Assembly: GCA_963648205.1 (NCBI GenBank)
Contig: CAVJCT010000006.1
Span: 1-26,793, forward strand
Reading direction: 5' to 3'
DNA from: UBA1181 sp963648205
GTDB lineage: Bacteria > Bacteroidota > Bacteroidia > Bacteroidales > Paludibacteraceae
DNA: 26,793 nt
Below the pieces are notes generated by a model. The model was not told the DNA's origin, made no database searches, and was given only the letters and a program-made list of their open reading frames with translations. Below are positions 7,711-14,983 of the stretch, piece after piece (position 1 is the stretch's first letter; every line of letters begins with the position of its first letter). The position numbers were made by a program, and so were the translations under genes.

Positions 7711-8751
7711 ATGAATGATTCAACCCCCAATAGCATAACCCAAGCCATTCCATTTCCTCACCACGACGAGGTAAAATTCAAATTCATTGATTTGTTCGCA
7801 GGAATTGGAGGCTTCCGTTTAGCCTGCCAAAATTTAGGCGGAGAGTGCGTTTTCTCATCAGAATGGGACAAAGACGCACAGAAAACGTATGCCTACAACT
7901 TTGGCGAAACACCCTACGGCGACATCACATTAGAGGAGACGAAGCAGGCAATTCCCGAGGATTTCGACCTTCTTTGCGGTGGTTTCCCCTGTCAAGCATT
8001 CTCCATCGCAGGCTACAGACGAGGCTTCGAAGACACAAGAGGTACGCTGTTCTTCGACGTGGCAGAAATTATCCGCAGAAGAAGACCTAAGGCTGTTTTC
8101 TTAGAGAATGTCAAAAATCTGAAAGTTCACGACAACGGAAACACATTTAAAGTTATTGAGGGGACGCTCAAAGAGTTAGGCTATATCGTTTTTAATAACG
8201 TAATGAGTCCTGACAAATATGCCAATATTCCTCAAAATAGAGAACGTATCTTCATTGTCGCATTTGACAAGAATCAAGTTTCAAACTATCTCGATTTCCG
8301 ATATCCAGGGAAAGAACCTCTTACAAAAACCATTCACAACTGCATCGACGACACTGTGTCCGACCCTAAATTCTTCTACACAGAGAAAATGAAACATTAC
8401 GATGAGTTGGTCAGCGAGATAAAGTCCAAAGACTCTATCTACCAGTGGCGCAGAGTCTACGTCCGTGAAAACAAAAGTGGCGTTTGCCCTACCCTCACTG
8501 CCAATATGGGTACTGGAGGCCATAACGTTCCTCTTATTCTGACTGACAAAGGCATCAGGAAACTGACTCCCAAAGAGTGCCTCAACTTCCAAGGCTACCC
8601 AGAAGGTTACACTTTTCCAAAGACAATATCCACCTCAGCCTGTTATAAGCAAGCAGGCAATTCGGTTGCCGTTCCATTAATTCAAAAAGTTTGCCAACAA
8701 ATATGTACAATAATCTTGAAGAATAGAAGATTGCCGAGTTCAACAAACTAA
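7711..8751 (+). CDS. DNA (cytosine-5-)-methyltransferase, orphan
   Basis: Methylates carbon 5 of cytosine in duplex DNA using S-adenosylmethionine. All main C5-methyltransferase motifs are visible in order in the 346 aa: I FIDLFAGIGGFRLA (25-38), IV GGFPCQAFSIAG with catalytic C94 (90-101), VI ENV (132-134), VIII QNRERIFIVAF (about 180-190), the target-recognition region, IX (RRVYVRENKSGVCPTLTANM) and X GNSVAVP near the C terminus. Length is typical for a type II enzyme. No restriction endonuclease is recognisable in the window, so it is an orphan or has lost its partner. It follows the winged-helix ORF by 10 bases and sits where housekeeping genes would be expected after murA, suggesting acquisition. 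The target site cannot be read from sequence. Confidence 0.93.
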   Translation: MNDSTPNSITQAIPFPHHDEVKFKFIDLFAGIGGFRLACQNLGGECVFSSEWDKDAQKTYAYNFGETPYGDITLEETKQAIPEDFDLLCGGFPCQAFSIAGYRRGFEDTRGTLFFDVAEIIRRRRPKAVFLENVKNLKVHDNGNTFKVIEGTLKELGYIVFNNVMSPDKYANIPQNRERIFIVAFDKNQVSNYLDFRYPGKEPLTKTIHNCIDDTVSDPKFFYTEKMKHYDELVSEIKSKDSIYQWRRVYVRENKSGVCPTLTANMGTGGHNVPLILTDKGIRKLTPKECLNFQGYPEGYTFPKTISTSACYKQAGNSVAVPLIQKVCQQICTIILKNRRLPSSTN

Positions 8752-8883
8752 AGACTCAACTGAATGGGTTGAAAGGGAATCCTCTTCTCCAACTCCTCCT
8801 ACGAAAATTTCGAAACCTTCAGCGAAGAAGAGGCTTAGTCCCTGTTCCTCATTAATTCCCGCTCTCAATTCGTTTGTTTTCAT
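8740..8883 (-). CDS. Candidate small ORF, 47 aa, unrecognised
   Basis: A minus-strand ATG at 8883 opens a 47-codon frame beginning MKTNELRAGINEEQGLSLFF and ending just inside the 3' end of the methyltransferase gene. It is acidic, with no signal peptide or transmembrane segment. Against it: it covers the candidate -33 element of the ketosynthase promoter, no promoter is visible on its own strand, and the plus strand here also has a short open frame. It may be a decayed fragment or an interspersed repeat rather than a gene. Confidence 0.2.
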   Translation of the reverse strand: MKTNELRAGINEEQGLSLFFAEGFEIFVGGVGEEDSLSTHSVESLVC

Positions 8884-8900
8884 AAAATTTATTAATTTTG
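8873..8900 (+). promoter_or_regulatory. Promoter of the ketosynthase operon
   Basis: TTTG at 8873-8876 and TAATTTTG at 8893-8900 match the -33 and -7 elements, with a 16-base spacer (slightly short). This leaves a leader of about 100 bases before the ketosynthase ATG at 9009. No comparable box was found between the following genes, which supports one long transcript. Confidence 0.55.
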
Positions 8901-9008
8901 CGTTTCCATTTATACCTTGGCGTTTTTAGTCTTTTGTAAGACCTTGCCGAACGTGTAAAACGGACTATAATATAATGTAGAAACGAAAAAAGTTAAGGAT
9001 AAAGAAAC

Positions 9009-10235
9009 ATGAATAATCGAGTTGTCATCACAGGTTTGGGTATATACTCATGTCTTGGTAAGTCGTTAGACGAAGTAAAGGAATCTTTATACAACGGAAA
9101 GTCTGGTATCATTTTCGACCCAGTCAGAAAAGAAATGGGCTTCCGTTCCGCACTCACCTCTAAATTGGACATTCCTGATTTGAAAAAGGAACTTTCAAGA
9201 AGCCAACGCGCTTTCATGCCTGAAGAGGCTAAATACGCTTACGTTGCCACTGTTGAGGCTTTGAAAAATGCTGGCATCGACATGGACTATTTAGAGAAGA
9301 ACGAGGTTGGTTTGCTCTACGGTAACGATAGTACTGCCGACGCTGTCGTTAAAGCAGTCGACACCATGCGCGAGAAAAAAGACACTACCTTGGTGGGTTC
9401 TGGTGCGATCTTCCAATCTATGAACTCTACCGTTACGATGAACCTCGGTTGCATCTTCAAACTCCGCGGTATCAACTTGACCGTCTCTGGTGCGTGCGCA
9501 AGTAGTTCTCACGCTATCGGTTTGGGTTCTCTCCTCATCAAATGGGGATTGCAAGACTGCATCGTATGCGGTGGCGCGCAAGAGGTTAACCCTTATTCTA
9601 TCGGTAGTTTCGACGGTATCAGCGCATTCTCAGTTCGCGAAAACGAACCTACAAAAGCCTCTCGCCCATTCGACCGCGACCGTGATGGTTTGGTTCCTGG
9701 TGGTGGTGCTGCTACAGTCATCATCGAGAGCTACGAACACGCTGTTAAACGTGGTGCACCAATCTTGGCTGAGGTGATCGGTTACGGTTTCTCTTCTAAC
9801 GGCGACCACATGTCAACTCCTAACGTTGATGGACCTACTCGTTCGCTCGAGATGTGCTTGCGCGAGGCTGGTGTCGACGCTAAGTCAATCGGTTACGTCA
9901 ACGCTCACGCCACTTCTACTCCTGTAGGCGACCGTCAAGAGGCTAAGGCTATCTACAACGTGTTTGGCGACTACAACGTAGAGGTTGCCTCAACAAAAGC
10001 AATGACCGGCCACGAAATGTGGATGGCAGGTGCCAGTGAGGTTGTCTACTCAATGTTGATGATGCAGAACGACTTTATCGCTCCAAATATCAACTTCGAA
10101 AACCCAGACGAAGACTCTGCTAAGTTGAACATCCCTGCTCAGAGAGTAGAAAAGAAGTTCGACTCTTTCTTGTCAAACTCTTTCGGTTTCGGAGGTACAA
10201 ACTCTACACTCATTGTCAGAAAATTCGTGAAATAA
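9009..10235 (+). CDS. Beta-ketoacyl-ACP synthase (FabF/FabB-like) of a polyene-type cluster
   Basis: Decarboxylative Claisen condensation of malonyl-ACP with an acyl chain, cytoplasmic. The 408-aa protein has the complete ketosynthase active site: nucleophile C163 in SGACASSSH, H300 in NAHATSTPVGD, K330 and H335 in STKAMTGHEMWMAG, and the C-terminal FGFGGTNSTLIV loop. It is the first gene of a seven-gene same-strand run, 40 bases before an ACP gene, so it is probably the dedicated elongating enzyme of a specialised pathway rather than the housekeeping FabF. No second ketosynthase lacking the Cys (chain-length factor) is present. Codons favour GGT, GCT, CGC and AAC, as in nifJ further along, suggesting high expression. 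A housekeeping role remains possible but less likely given the exporter downstream. Confidence 0.9.
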   Translation: MNNRVVITGLGIYSCLGKSLDEVKESLYNGKSGIIFDPVRKEMGFRSALTSKLDIPDLKKELSRSQRAFMPEEAKYAYVATVEALKNAGIDMDYLEKNEVGLLYGNDSTADAVVKAVDTMREKKDTTLVGSGAIFQSMNSTVTMNLGCIFKLRGINLTVSGACASSSHAIGLGSLLIKWGLQDCIVCGGAQEVNPYSIGSFDGISAFSVRENEPTKASRPFDRDRDGLVPGGGAATVIIESYEHAVKRGAPILAEVIGYGFSSNGDHMSTPNVDGPTRSLEMCLREAGVDAKSIGYVNAHATSTPVGDRQEAKAIYNVFGDYNVEVASTKAMTGHEMWMAGASEVVYSMLMMQNDFIAPNINFENPDEDSAKLNIPAQRVEKKFDSFLSNSFGFGGTNSTLIVRKFVK

Positions 10236-10275
10236 TTCATTCACGACTTATCATTAATAAATTCCAAAAGAACGA

Positions 10276-10521
10276 ATGGACAAAGATCAATTCATCAAAG
10301 AATTTAATGACTTACTTGCAGAGGAGTTTGAGGTGGAAGTTACAAACATCAAGCCCGACTCTTCTGTCAAAATTGCACTCGCTCTTGACAGTCTCAGTTT
10401 GATCGACCTTGTTGCCGTCATCGAAAACGTCTACAAGGTGAAAATCTCTGGTCCTGAGATGATGAACATCAAAAAAGTGTCTGACTTATACGACTACGTT
10501 TACGAGCATATCAATAAATAA
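10276..10521 (+). CDS. Acyl carrier protein
   Basis: An 81-aa acidic carrier that holds the growing chain on a 4'-phosphopantetheine arm. The attachment site is S39 in ALDSLSLIDLV, a good match to the DSL motif; the surrounding four-helix pattern and length are normal for an ACP. It lies 40 bases after the ketosynthase and 56 before the first dehydratase, all on one strand. Its sequence differs from the very conserved housekeeping AcpP (which has GADSLDTVELV), so I take it as the dedicated carrier of this cluster. No phosphopantetheinyl transferase gene is in the window. Confidence 0.92.
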   Translation: MDKDQFIKEFNDLLAEEFEVEVTNIKPDSSVKIALALDSLSLIDLVAVIENVYKVKISGPEMMNIKKVSDLYDYVYEHINK

Positions 10522-10577
10522 ATGCCCGTAAACATTGTTTTCAAGTCAAATGTCTTATCAATCAAGAAGTTACATTC

Positions 10578-11015
10578 ATGTGTGATAATCAACCCTTATA
10601 CAAAGGTGAAGGGATAAAGGAACTGATTCCGCAGAGAGCCCCCATCATGATGGTCGACACGTTCTACAAAGCAGATGAAACAGACTGCGAAACGGGTCTG
10701 ACAGTGTTGAGTGACAACATTTTCTGCGAGAACGGCGAACTTTTGGAGCCTGGTATGATTGAGCATGTCGCTCAGTCTGCCTCTGCCCACGCCGGCTACA
10801 AAGAGAAATTGAAAGGCACAGAAGTGCCACCAGTAGGCTATATCGGCGAAATCAAGAAATTCAAGTTAATCCGCCGTCCTAAGATTGGCGAGGAGATGCA
10901 CACCTTCATCCACACCGTTTCGGAGGTGATGAACGTCTCTCTCATCAAAACAGAGACGAAAGTGGGCAACGAGAGCATTGCCACCTGCCAAATGAAAATC
11001 TTCATCAGAGAATAA
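10578..11015 (+). CDS. Hotdog-fold dehydratase subunit lacking the catalytic His (ApeP-like)
   Basis: A 145-aa FabZ/FabA-like hotdog protein predicted to act on 3-hydroxyacyl-ACP. Seen: the N-terminal IPQRAPIMMVD (18-28), which stands for PHRxPxLLxD but with Gln for His, and EPGMIEHVAQSASAHAG (57-73), where E62 aligns with the catalytic Glu of FabZ by the AQ anchor. The GHFPxxPxxPG motif that supplies the catalytic His is absent; the region reads NIFCENGELLEPG. It therefore seems to provide only the acidic half of an active site. It is 1 base upstream of the thioesterase gene and two genes from a second hotdog dehydratase with the opposite loss. ApeP of aryl polyene clusters is the closest family I recall. 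Confidence 0.78.
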   Translation: MCDNQPLYKGEGIKELIPQRAPIMMVDTFYKADETDCETGLTVLSDNIFCENGELLEPGMIEHVAQSASAHAGYKEKLKGTEVPPVGYIGEIKKFKLIRRPKIGEEMHTFIHTVSEVMNVSLIKTETKVGNESIATCQMKIFIRE

Positions 11016-11016
11016 G

Positions 11017-11448
11017 ATGAAAGAGAACACTGCACCAAAACTGACCTGCCAGACGGAAGTGAAGATCCGTTTCTCAGAAGTCGACTCCATCCACGTTGTA
11101 TGGCACGGCAACTATGTGCGCTTCATGGAGGACGGTCGCGAAGACTTCGGCGAGAAGTTTGGTTTGGAATATCTTTACATGTTCCGTTGTGGCTACACTG
11201 CCCCTATCGTTGATGTCAAGATGCAGTTCAAACAGAGTATAACCGTCGGCGAGAGTGTCATCGTCGAGACGACCTACCGTCCTTGCCGCGCGGCCAAACT
11301 CATATTCGACTACACCATCTACAGAAAAGCAGACATGGCTGTAGCCCTCACGGGAGAAACCACTCAAGTGTTCATGGACACGAAAGGTGAACTCCAACTA
11401 CAAAACCCCGATTTCTTCCAACAGTGGAAAGACAAATGGGGATTCTAA
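11017..11448 (+). CDS. 4-hydroxybenzoyl-CoA-type acyl thioesterase
   Basis: A 143-aa single hotdog protein of the 4HBT group, which hydrolyses acyl-CoA or acyl-ACP thioesters. The signature RFSEVDSIHVVWHGNYVRFMED (about 18-39) carries the expected D23 and the HGNY turn at 30-33; it continues with E-D-F-G and the strand VDVKMQFKQSI. Within this operon the probable role is to release or edit the finished chain, as the thioesterase does in aryl polyene clusters. The ATG is 1 base after the stop of the preceding dehydratase gene, implying translational coupling. Substrate is not determined. Confidence 0.85.
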   Translation: MKENTAPKLTCQTEVKIRFSEVDSIHVVWHGNYVRFMEDGREDFGEKFGLEYLYMFRCGYTAPIVDVKMQFKQSITVGESVIVETTYRPCRAAKLIFDYTIYRKADMAVALTGETTQVFMDTKGELQLQNPDFFQQWKDKWGF

Positions 11449-11478
11449 GTATTCAAAAGTTCTGTAAACAACAACCTG

Positions 11479-11853
11479 ATGCTAAACGGAGATTTTTTCA
11501 CAATACAACAGACTATCCAGAAAGAGGACGCTACGCAGTACCTCACGCACCTCAACCCTAATCATAAGATTTACGAAGGTCATTTTCCTGGCGACCCTAT
11601 TTGTCCAGGCGTTTGCAACGTGCAGACCATCCGCGAATGTGCAGAGTTGAATTTGGGAAAGAAATTGCGCATCGACACCATCCAAGTGTGCCGTTTTGCC
11701 GCCCTCATCACCCCTACCAATAGTCCCGACTTGCTCATCACCCTCAAGTTGGAGGAGAAAGACGGAAACTATGCCGCTGTTGCCCAAATCACCTCGCCCG
11801 ACGAGGCTACACTCTATTTAGAGTATAAAGGCACCTACAGCATCGAAGGTTAA
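11479..11853 (+). CDS. Hotdog-fold dehydratase subunit lacking the catalytic Glu (ApeI-like)
   Basis: A 124-aa FabZ-like protein. Residues 34-45 are GHFPGDPICPGV, the canonical motif with the catalytic H35. Four residues after the Val, where FabZ has the catalytic Glu (GVLILE), this protein has Q49 (GVCNVQ). So it carries the His but not the acid, mirror-image to the protein at 10578. Family knowledge: hotdog dehydratases build each active site from a His of one subunit and a Glu or Asp of the other, so these two should work as a heterodimer. It starts 30 bases after the thioesterase gene and is followed by a strong hairpin before the exporter gene. Alternative: an inactive structural homodimer. 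Confidence 0.8.
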   Translation: MLNGDFFTIQQTIQKEDATQYLTHLNPNHKIYEGHFPGDPICPGVCNVQTIRECAELNLGKKLRIDTIQVCRFAALITPTNSPDLLITLKLEEKDGNYAAVAQITSPDEATLYLEYKGTYSIEG

Positions 11854-11886
11854 ACATTGTAAATGTACACACAACAATGAAAGTGT

Positions 11887-11926
11887 CCGAGAACGAATGA
11901 CTTTCGCAAATATCATTCGTTTTCGG
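11887..11926 (+). promoter_or_regulatory. 14-bp stem-loop just before the exporter start
   Basis: CCGAGAACGAATGA (11887-11900) pairs with TCATTCGTTTTCGG (11913-11926) with a single G-U wobble and a 12-base loop. It ends 14 bases before the exporter ATG. There is no following U-run (TAAATTATAT), so it is not a standard terminator. It could adjust exporter translation, act as an RNA processing site or weaken read-through from the enzyme genes. Confidence 0.6.
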
Positions 11927-11940
11927 TAAATTATATCAAA

Positions 11941-14900
11941 ATGAAAGTTTTTACAGTTCCAGTTTATAACTTCTTTCAGAAGCACAAAATTCTCTTTTGG
12001 GCAGTGTTGATTCTCAGCACGCTCTTTTTCGTTTTTTTCGGAACGAGGATTGAATATGAAGAGGATGTAACCAAACTTCTCCCTGCCACGGAAGACGAGG
12101 ACAACAGCACAGGCGTTGTGTTTGAAAACCTCAAAGTGAAAGACAAGATGTTCTTGGTTTTCAAACCTAAAAACGACTCTGTCAACGTTGAGCGTGTCTC
12201 CGCCGCCATCGACACTTTTATGGACAAACTGATGTCTAATGAAGTGGCAGTCAGCATGCTCGACGACCCTTTGTACCGTGTCGACCCTTCCATGCTGAAA
12301 GGTGGAATCACGGAACTGTACGACCATATTCCGACGTTCGTGGATAGTGCCGACTACGCGATGATCGACTCAATGACTACCACTGAGGCCATCAACCGTC
12401 AGATGCAAGAGAACCTCATGACACTCTACTCGCCTGCAGGTTCTATGATGTTGGGTGTCATTCAAAAAGACCCATTGGCTCTCCGCAACGTCTTCATGAG
12501 CAAGGCTTCGTCTATCAAAGATGGCATCGGTTCGACCTACTCCATCATCGACAAGCACTTCTTCTCGCAAGACAGTCTGATCGCCGTGGCTTGGCTCTCA
12601 CCTAACTTCATCACCTTCAACTCTAAACTCAGTAGCAAACTGATCAACGAGATTGACAAGGAGATCGCCAACTACAGCGAGATTTTCCCTGACATCGACA
12701 TCTACTACCACGGTGCTGCGCCTCAGAGTATGTTCAACTCCAAGCAAGTGAAGCATGACTTGACGACGACGCTCACCATCTCATTGCTCATCATCTTCTC
12801 CATCTTTCTGATCTGCTATCGCAGTCCGTCGATGATTCTGCAAATGGTGTTGCCAATCGCCTACGGATTCTTCTTCGCGCTCACGGTCATCTTCTTCATA
12901 AAAGGAAAGATTTCATTGCTCGCCTTAGGTATCGGAGCAATCGTCTTGGGTGTGGCGTTGAGTTACTGTCTGCATATTATCATACATCAGAAATATGTCA
13001 ACGACCCAGTCAGAATGCTCAAAGAACAGACCATTCCTGTCATTTTGGGTAGTTTGACTACAGTCGGAGCGTTCATCAGTTTGCTCTTCACCCGCGCTGA
13101 GTTGTTGCAAGACTTTGGTATCTTCGCCTCTTTGGCATTGATGGGAACGACCTTCTTCTGTCTCATCTTCTTGCCTCACCTTTTTGGCAAAAAAGAGAGT
13201 CAGCCGTCGCCAAAGGCAATGGCACTCATCCACAAATTCAACACCTATCCTTTCGAGCGCAAGACATTGCTCATCTGTGGTATTTTGGCAGTCAGTGTCG
13301 TCTGCTTCATCACTTCCAACTATGTGAAATTCGACGCAGACCTCAAGCACATCAGCCACTACGAACCTCGCGTGTTGGAGTCGCAGAAGATCTTGGCAGA
13401 TCACACCACAAAGGAGTATCAAACCGTCTATTTCGCCTCTACATCAGAGAACTTAGACACGGCGCTCTACTACAACCGTAAAATGGCAACCCTGTTCGAG
13501 GCGTTGGAAGACTTGGGCAAAATCGGTCCTTTCAGTTGCTCGAACGACAAGATATTCTTGTTGCAGTCGGAACAAGAAAAACGCATCCAAGAATGGTACG
13601 CCTACTGGACTCCTGAGAAGGTAAAGCAAGTATGCCACGACATGGACGCTGCTGCCGTGGCTTGCGGATTCTCGCCCGACTCGCTCTACGCCTTCCGCAA
13701 CCTCATCGAGAAACATGACTATCAACCATTCTCACTCTACGACAGCAACGCATTGCCCAATGCAGTGAAATGTAATTTGATTGAGTACACGGATGGCAAA
13801 TACCTTGTCTTCGCCCCTGTTCAAATCAAAAATGAGATGCGCAAAGAGGTGTGCGACGAAGTAACCTCACATCGCCACATTGTTGTAATCGATCCATTCT
13901 ATTACACCAGCGACATGCTGAAACTCATCCACAACGATTTCAACATCACTTTGGGTATTTCATCCATATTCGTGTTAATCGTTTTGTTGATTGCGTACAA
14001 GAGTGTCGTTCTTGCCCTCATCTCGTTCTTGCCAATGACCATCAGTTGGTATATCGTTTTGGGTGTGATGGCAGTCTTCGGCATCGAGTTCAACCTCATC
14101 AACATCATCATTTCATCCTTGATCTATGGTGTCGGTGTCGACTACAGTATCTTCGTGATGGACGGACTGTTGACCGACTATCGCACGAAGAAAAACCTTT
14201 TGGTGTTCCACAAAACAGCCATCGCATTCTCTGCCATGACGTTGATCATCACGGTAACCTCGTTGCTCTTTGCGAAACACCCATCCATCCACTCGATCGG
14301 AGTCTCAACGCTCATCGGTATGAGTTCTGCCGTGTTGATTTCCTACTCATTGCAACCGTTCCTTTTCTACTGGCTCATCAAGAGACAAGCAGCCAAAGGA
14401 CAGTCGCCAGTAACCGTTTTCAACATTCTCCACGGCAATATCTACTTCAACCGCCACGTTGCCATGTCGAACAAACAGCAGATTCGCAACATCTTCGAAT
14501 ACAAAGGGTTCGAGGTTGAGGCTGACGTGCATAAAGAGTTGAAGTTGACTCACAACTACCGTCTCTTCAACACACTCTTCCCGATTCCAGAGCCAACAGA
14601 CTGGAAGATGCTCGATTTCTACTGCGGATACGGTTGCAAATCATATTGGTTCCATATCAACACGAAAAACCTCATCGTTACAGGCTATGACAACGACCAG
14701 AACGCTATCGACATCGCCAGCAACTGCTACTCGAAAGATCAGAGAGTGAAATTCACCACTAACGATGAAGTACTCAACTCCACCTACGACATCTTGGCAA
14801 TCGGCAATGTTGAGGATGCACAAATAGAGAAACTCAATAATTGCATAGCATCTGCTAAACACTTGATTATCAAGAAGGAGATTGCTTCAAAGATAGAAAG

Positions 14901-14976
14901 TCAATGTGCTAACCTTTCTAAATTCAAATTAGAAGGCTCGGACGATGTTTATCAATTATACACTTTAATAGGATAA
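11941..14976 (+). CDS. RND/MMPL-family exporter fused to a C-terminal SAM-dependent methyltransferase domain
   Basis: A 1011-aa inner-membrane protein. Topology fits RND/MMPL: TM1 about 15-35 (ILFWAVLILSTLFFVFF), a large periplasmic loop, a bundle of five TMs about 275-420, TM7 about 445-465 (TLLICGILAVSVVCFIT), a second periplasmic loop, and five TMs about 675-812 including INIIISSLIYGVGVDYS. After a linker (about 813-885) comes a soluble class I methyltransferase-like domain: motif I MLDFYCGYGC (890-899), GYDND (915-919) for SAM ribose binding, and YDILAIGNVED (from 949). In related clusters, as I recall, this exporter can also carry an acyltransferase domain; none is seen here. Predicted to move the cluster's lipid-like product, perhaps after methylating it. 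Position: 87 bases after the dehydratase, 7 before the oxidoreductase. Confidence 0.85.
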   Translation: MKVFTVPVYNFFQKHKILFWAVLILSTLFFVFFGTRIEYEEDVTKLLPATEDEDNSTGVVFENLKVKDKMFLVFKPKNDSVNVERVSAAIDTFMDKLMSNEVAVSMLDDPLYRVDPSMLKGGITELYDHIPTFVDSADYAMIDSMTTTEAINRQMQENLMTLYSPAGSMMLGVIQKDPLALRNVFMSKASSIKDGIGSTYSIIDKHFFSQDSLIAVAWLSPNFITFNSKLSSKLINEIDKEIANYSEIFPDIDIYYHGAAPQSMFNSKQVKHDLTTTLTISLLIIFSIFLICYRSPSMILQMVLPIAYGFFFALTVIFFIKGKISLLALGIGAIVLGVALSYCLHIIIHQKYVNDPVRMLKEQTIPVILGSLTTVGAFISLLFTRAELLQDFGIFASLALMGTTFFCLIFLPHLFGKKESQPSPKAMALIHKFNTYPFERKTLLICGILAVSVVCFITSNYVKFDADLKHISHYEPRVLESQKILADHTTKEYQTVYFASTSENLDTALYYNRKMATLFEALEDLGKIGPFSCSNDKIFLLQSEQEKRIQEWYAYWTPEKVKQVCHDMDAAAVACGFSPDSLYAFRNLIEKHDYQPFSLYDSNALPNAVKCNLIEYTDGKYLVFAPVQIKNEMRKEVCDEVTSHRHIVVIDPFYYTSDMLKLIHNDFNITLGISSIFVLIVLLIAYKSVVLALISFLPMTISWYIVLGVMAVFGIEFNLINIIISSLIYGVGVDYSIFVMDGLLTDYRTKKNLLVFHKTAIAFSAMTLIITVTSLLFAKHPSIHSIGVSTLIGMSSAVLISYSLQPFLFYWLIKRQAAKGQSPVTVFNILHGNIYFNRHVAMSNKQQIRNIFEYKGFEVEADVHKELKLTHNYRLFNTLFPIPEPTDWKMLDFYCGYGCKSYWFHINTKNLIVTGYDNDQNAIDIASNCYSKDQRVKFTTNDEVLNSTYDILAIGNVEDAQIEKLNNCIASAKHLIIKKEIASKIESQCANLSKFKLEGSDDVYQLYTLIG

Positions 14977-14983
14977 CGGAAGA

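Noticed and set aside
13851..14519. 222-codon alternative frame inside the exporter gene
   Set aside because: Same-strand off-frame reading of a membrane protein gene; the translation is His/Arg-rich and without pattern, while the main frame has clear TMs.
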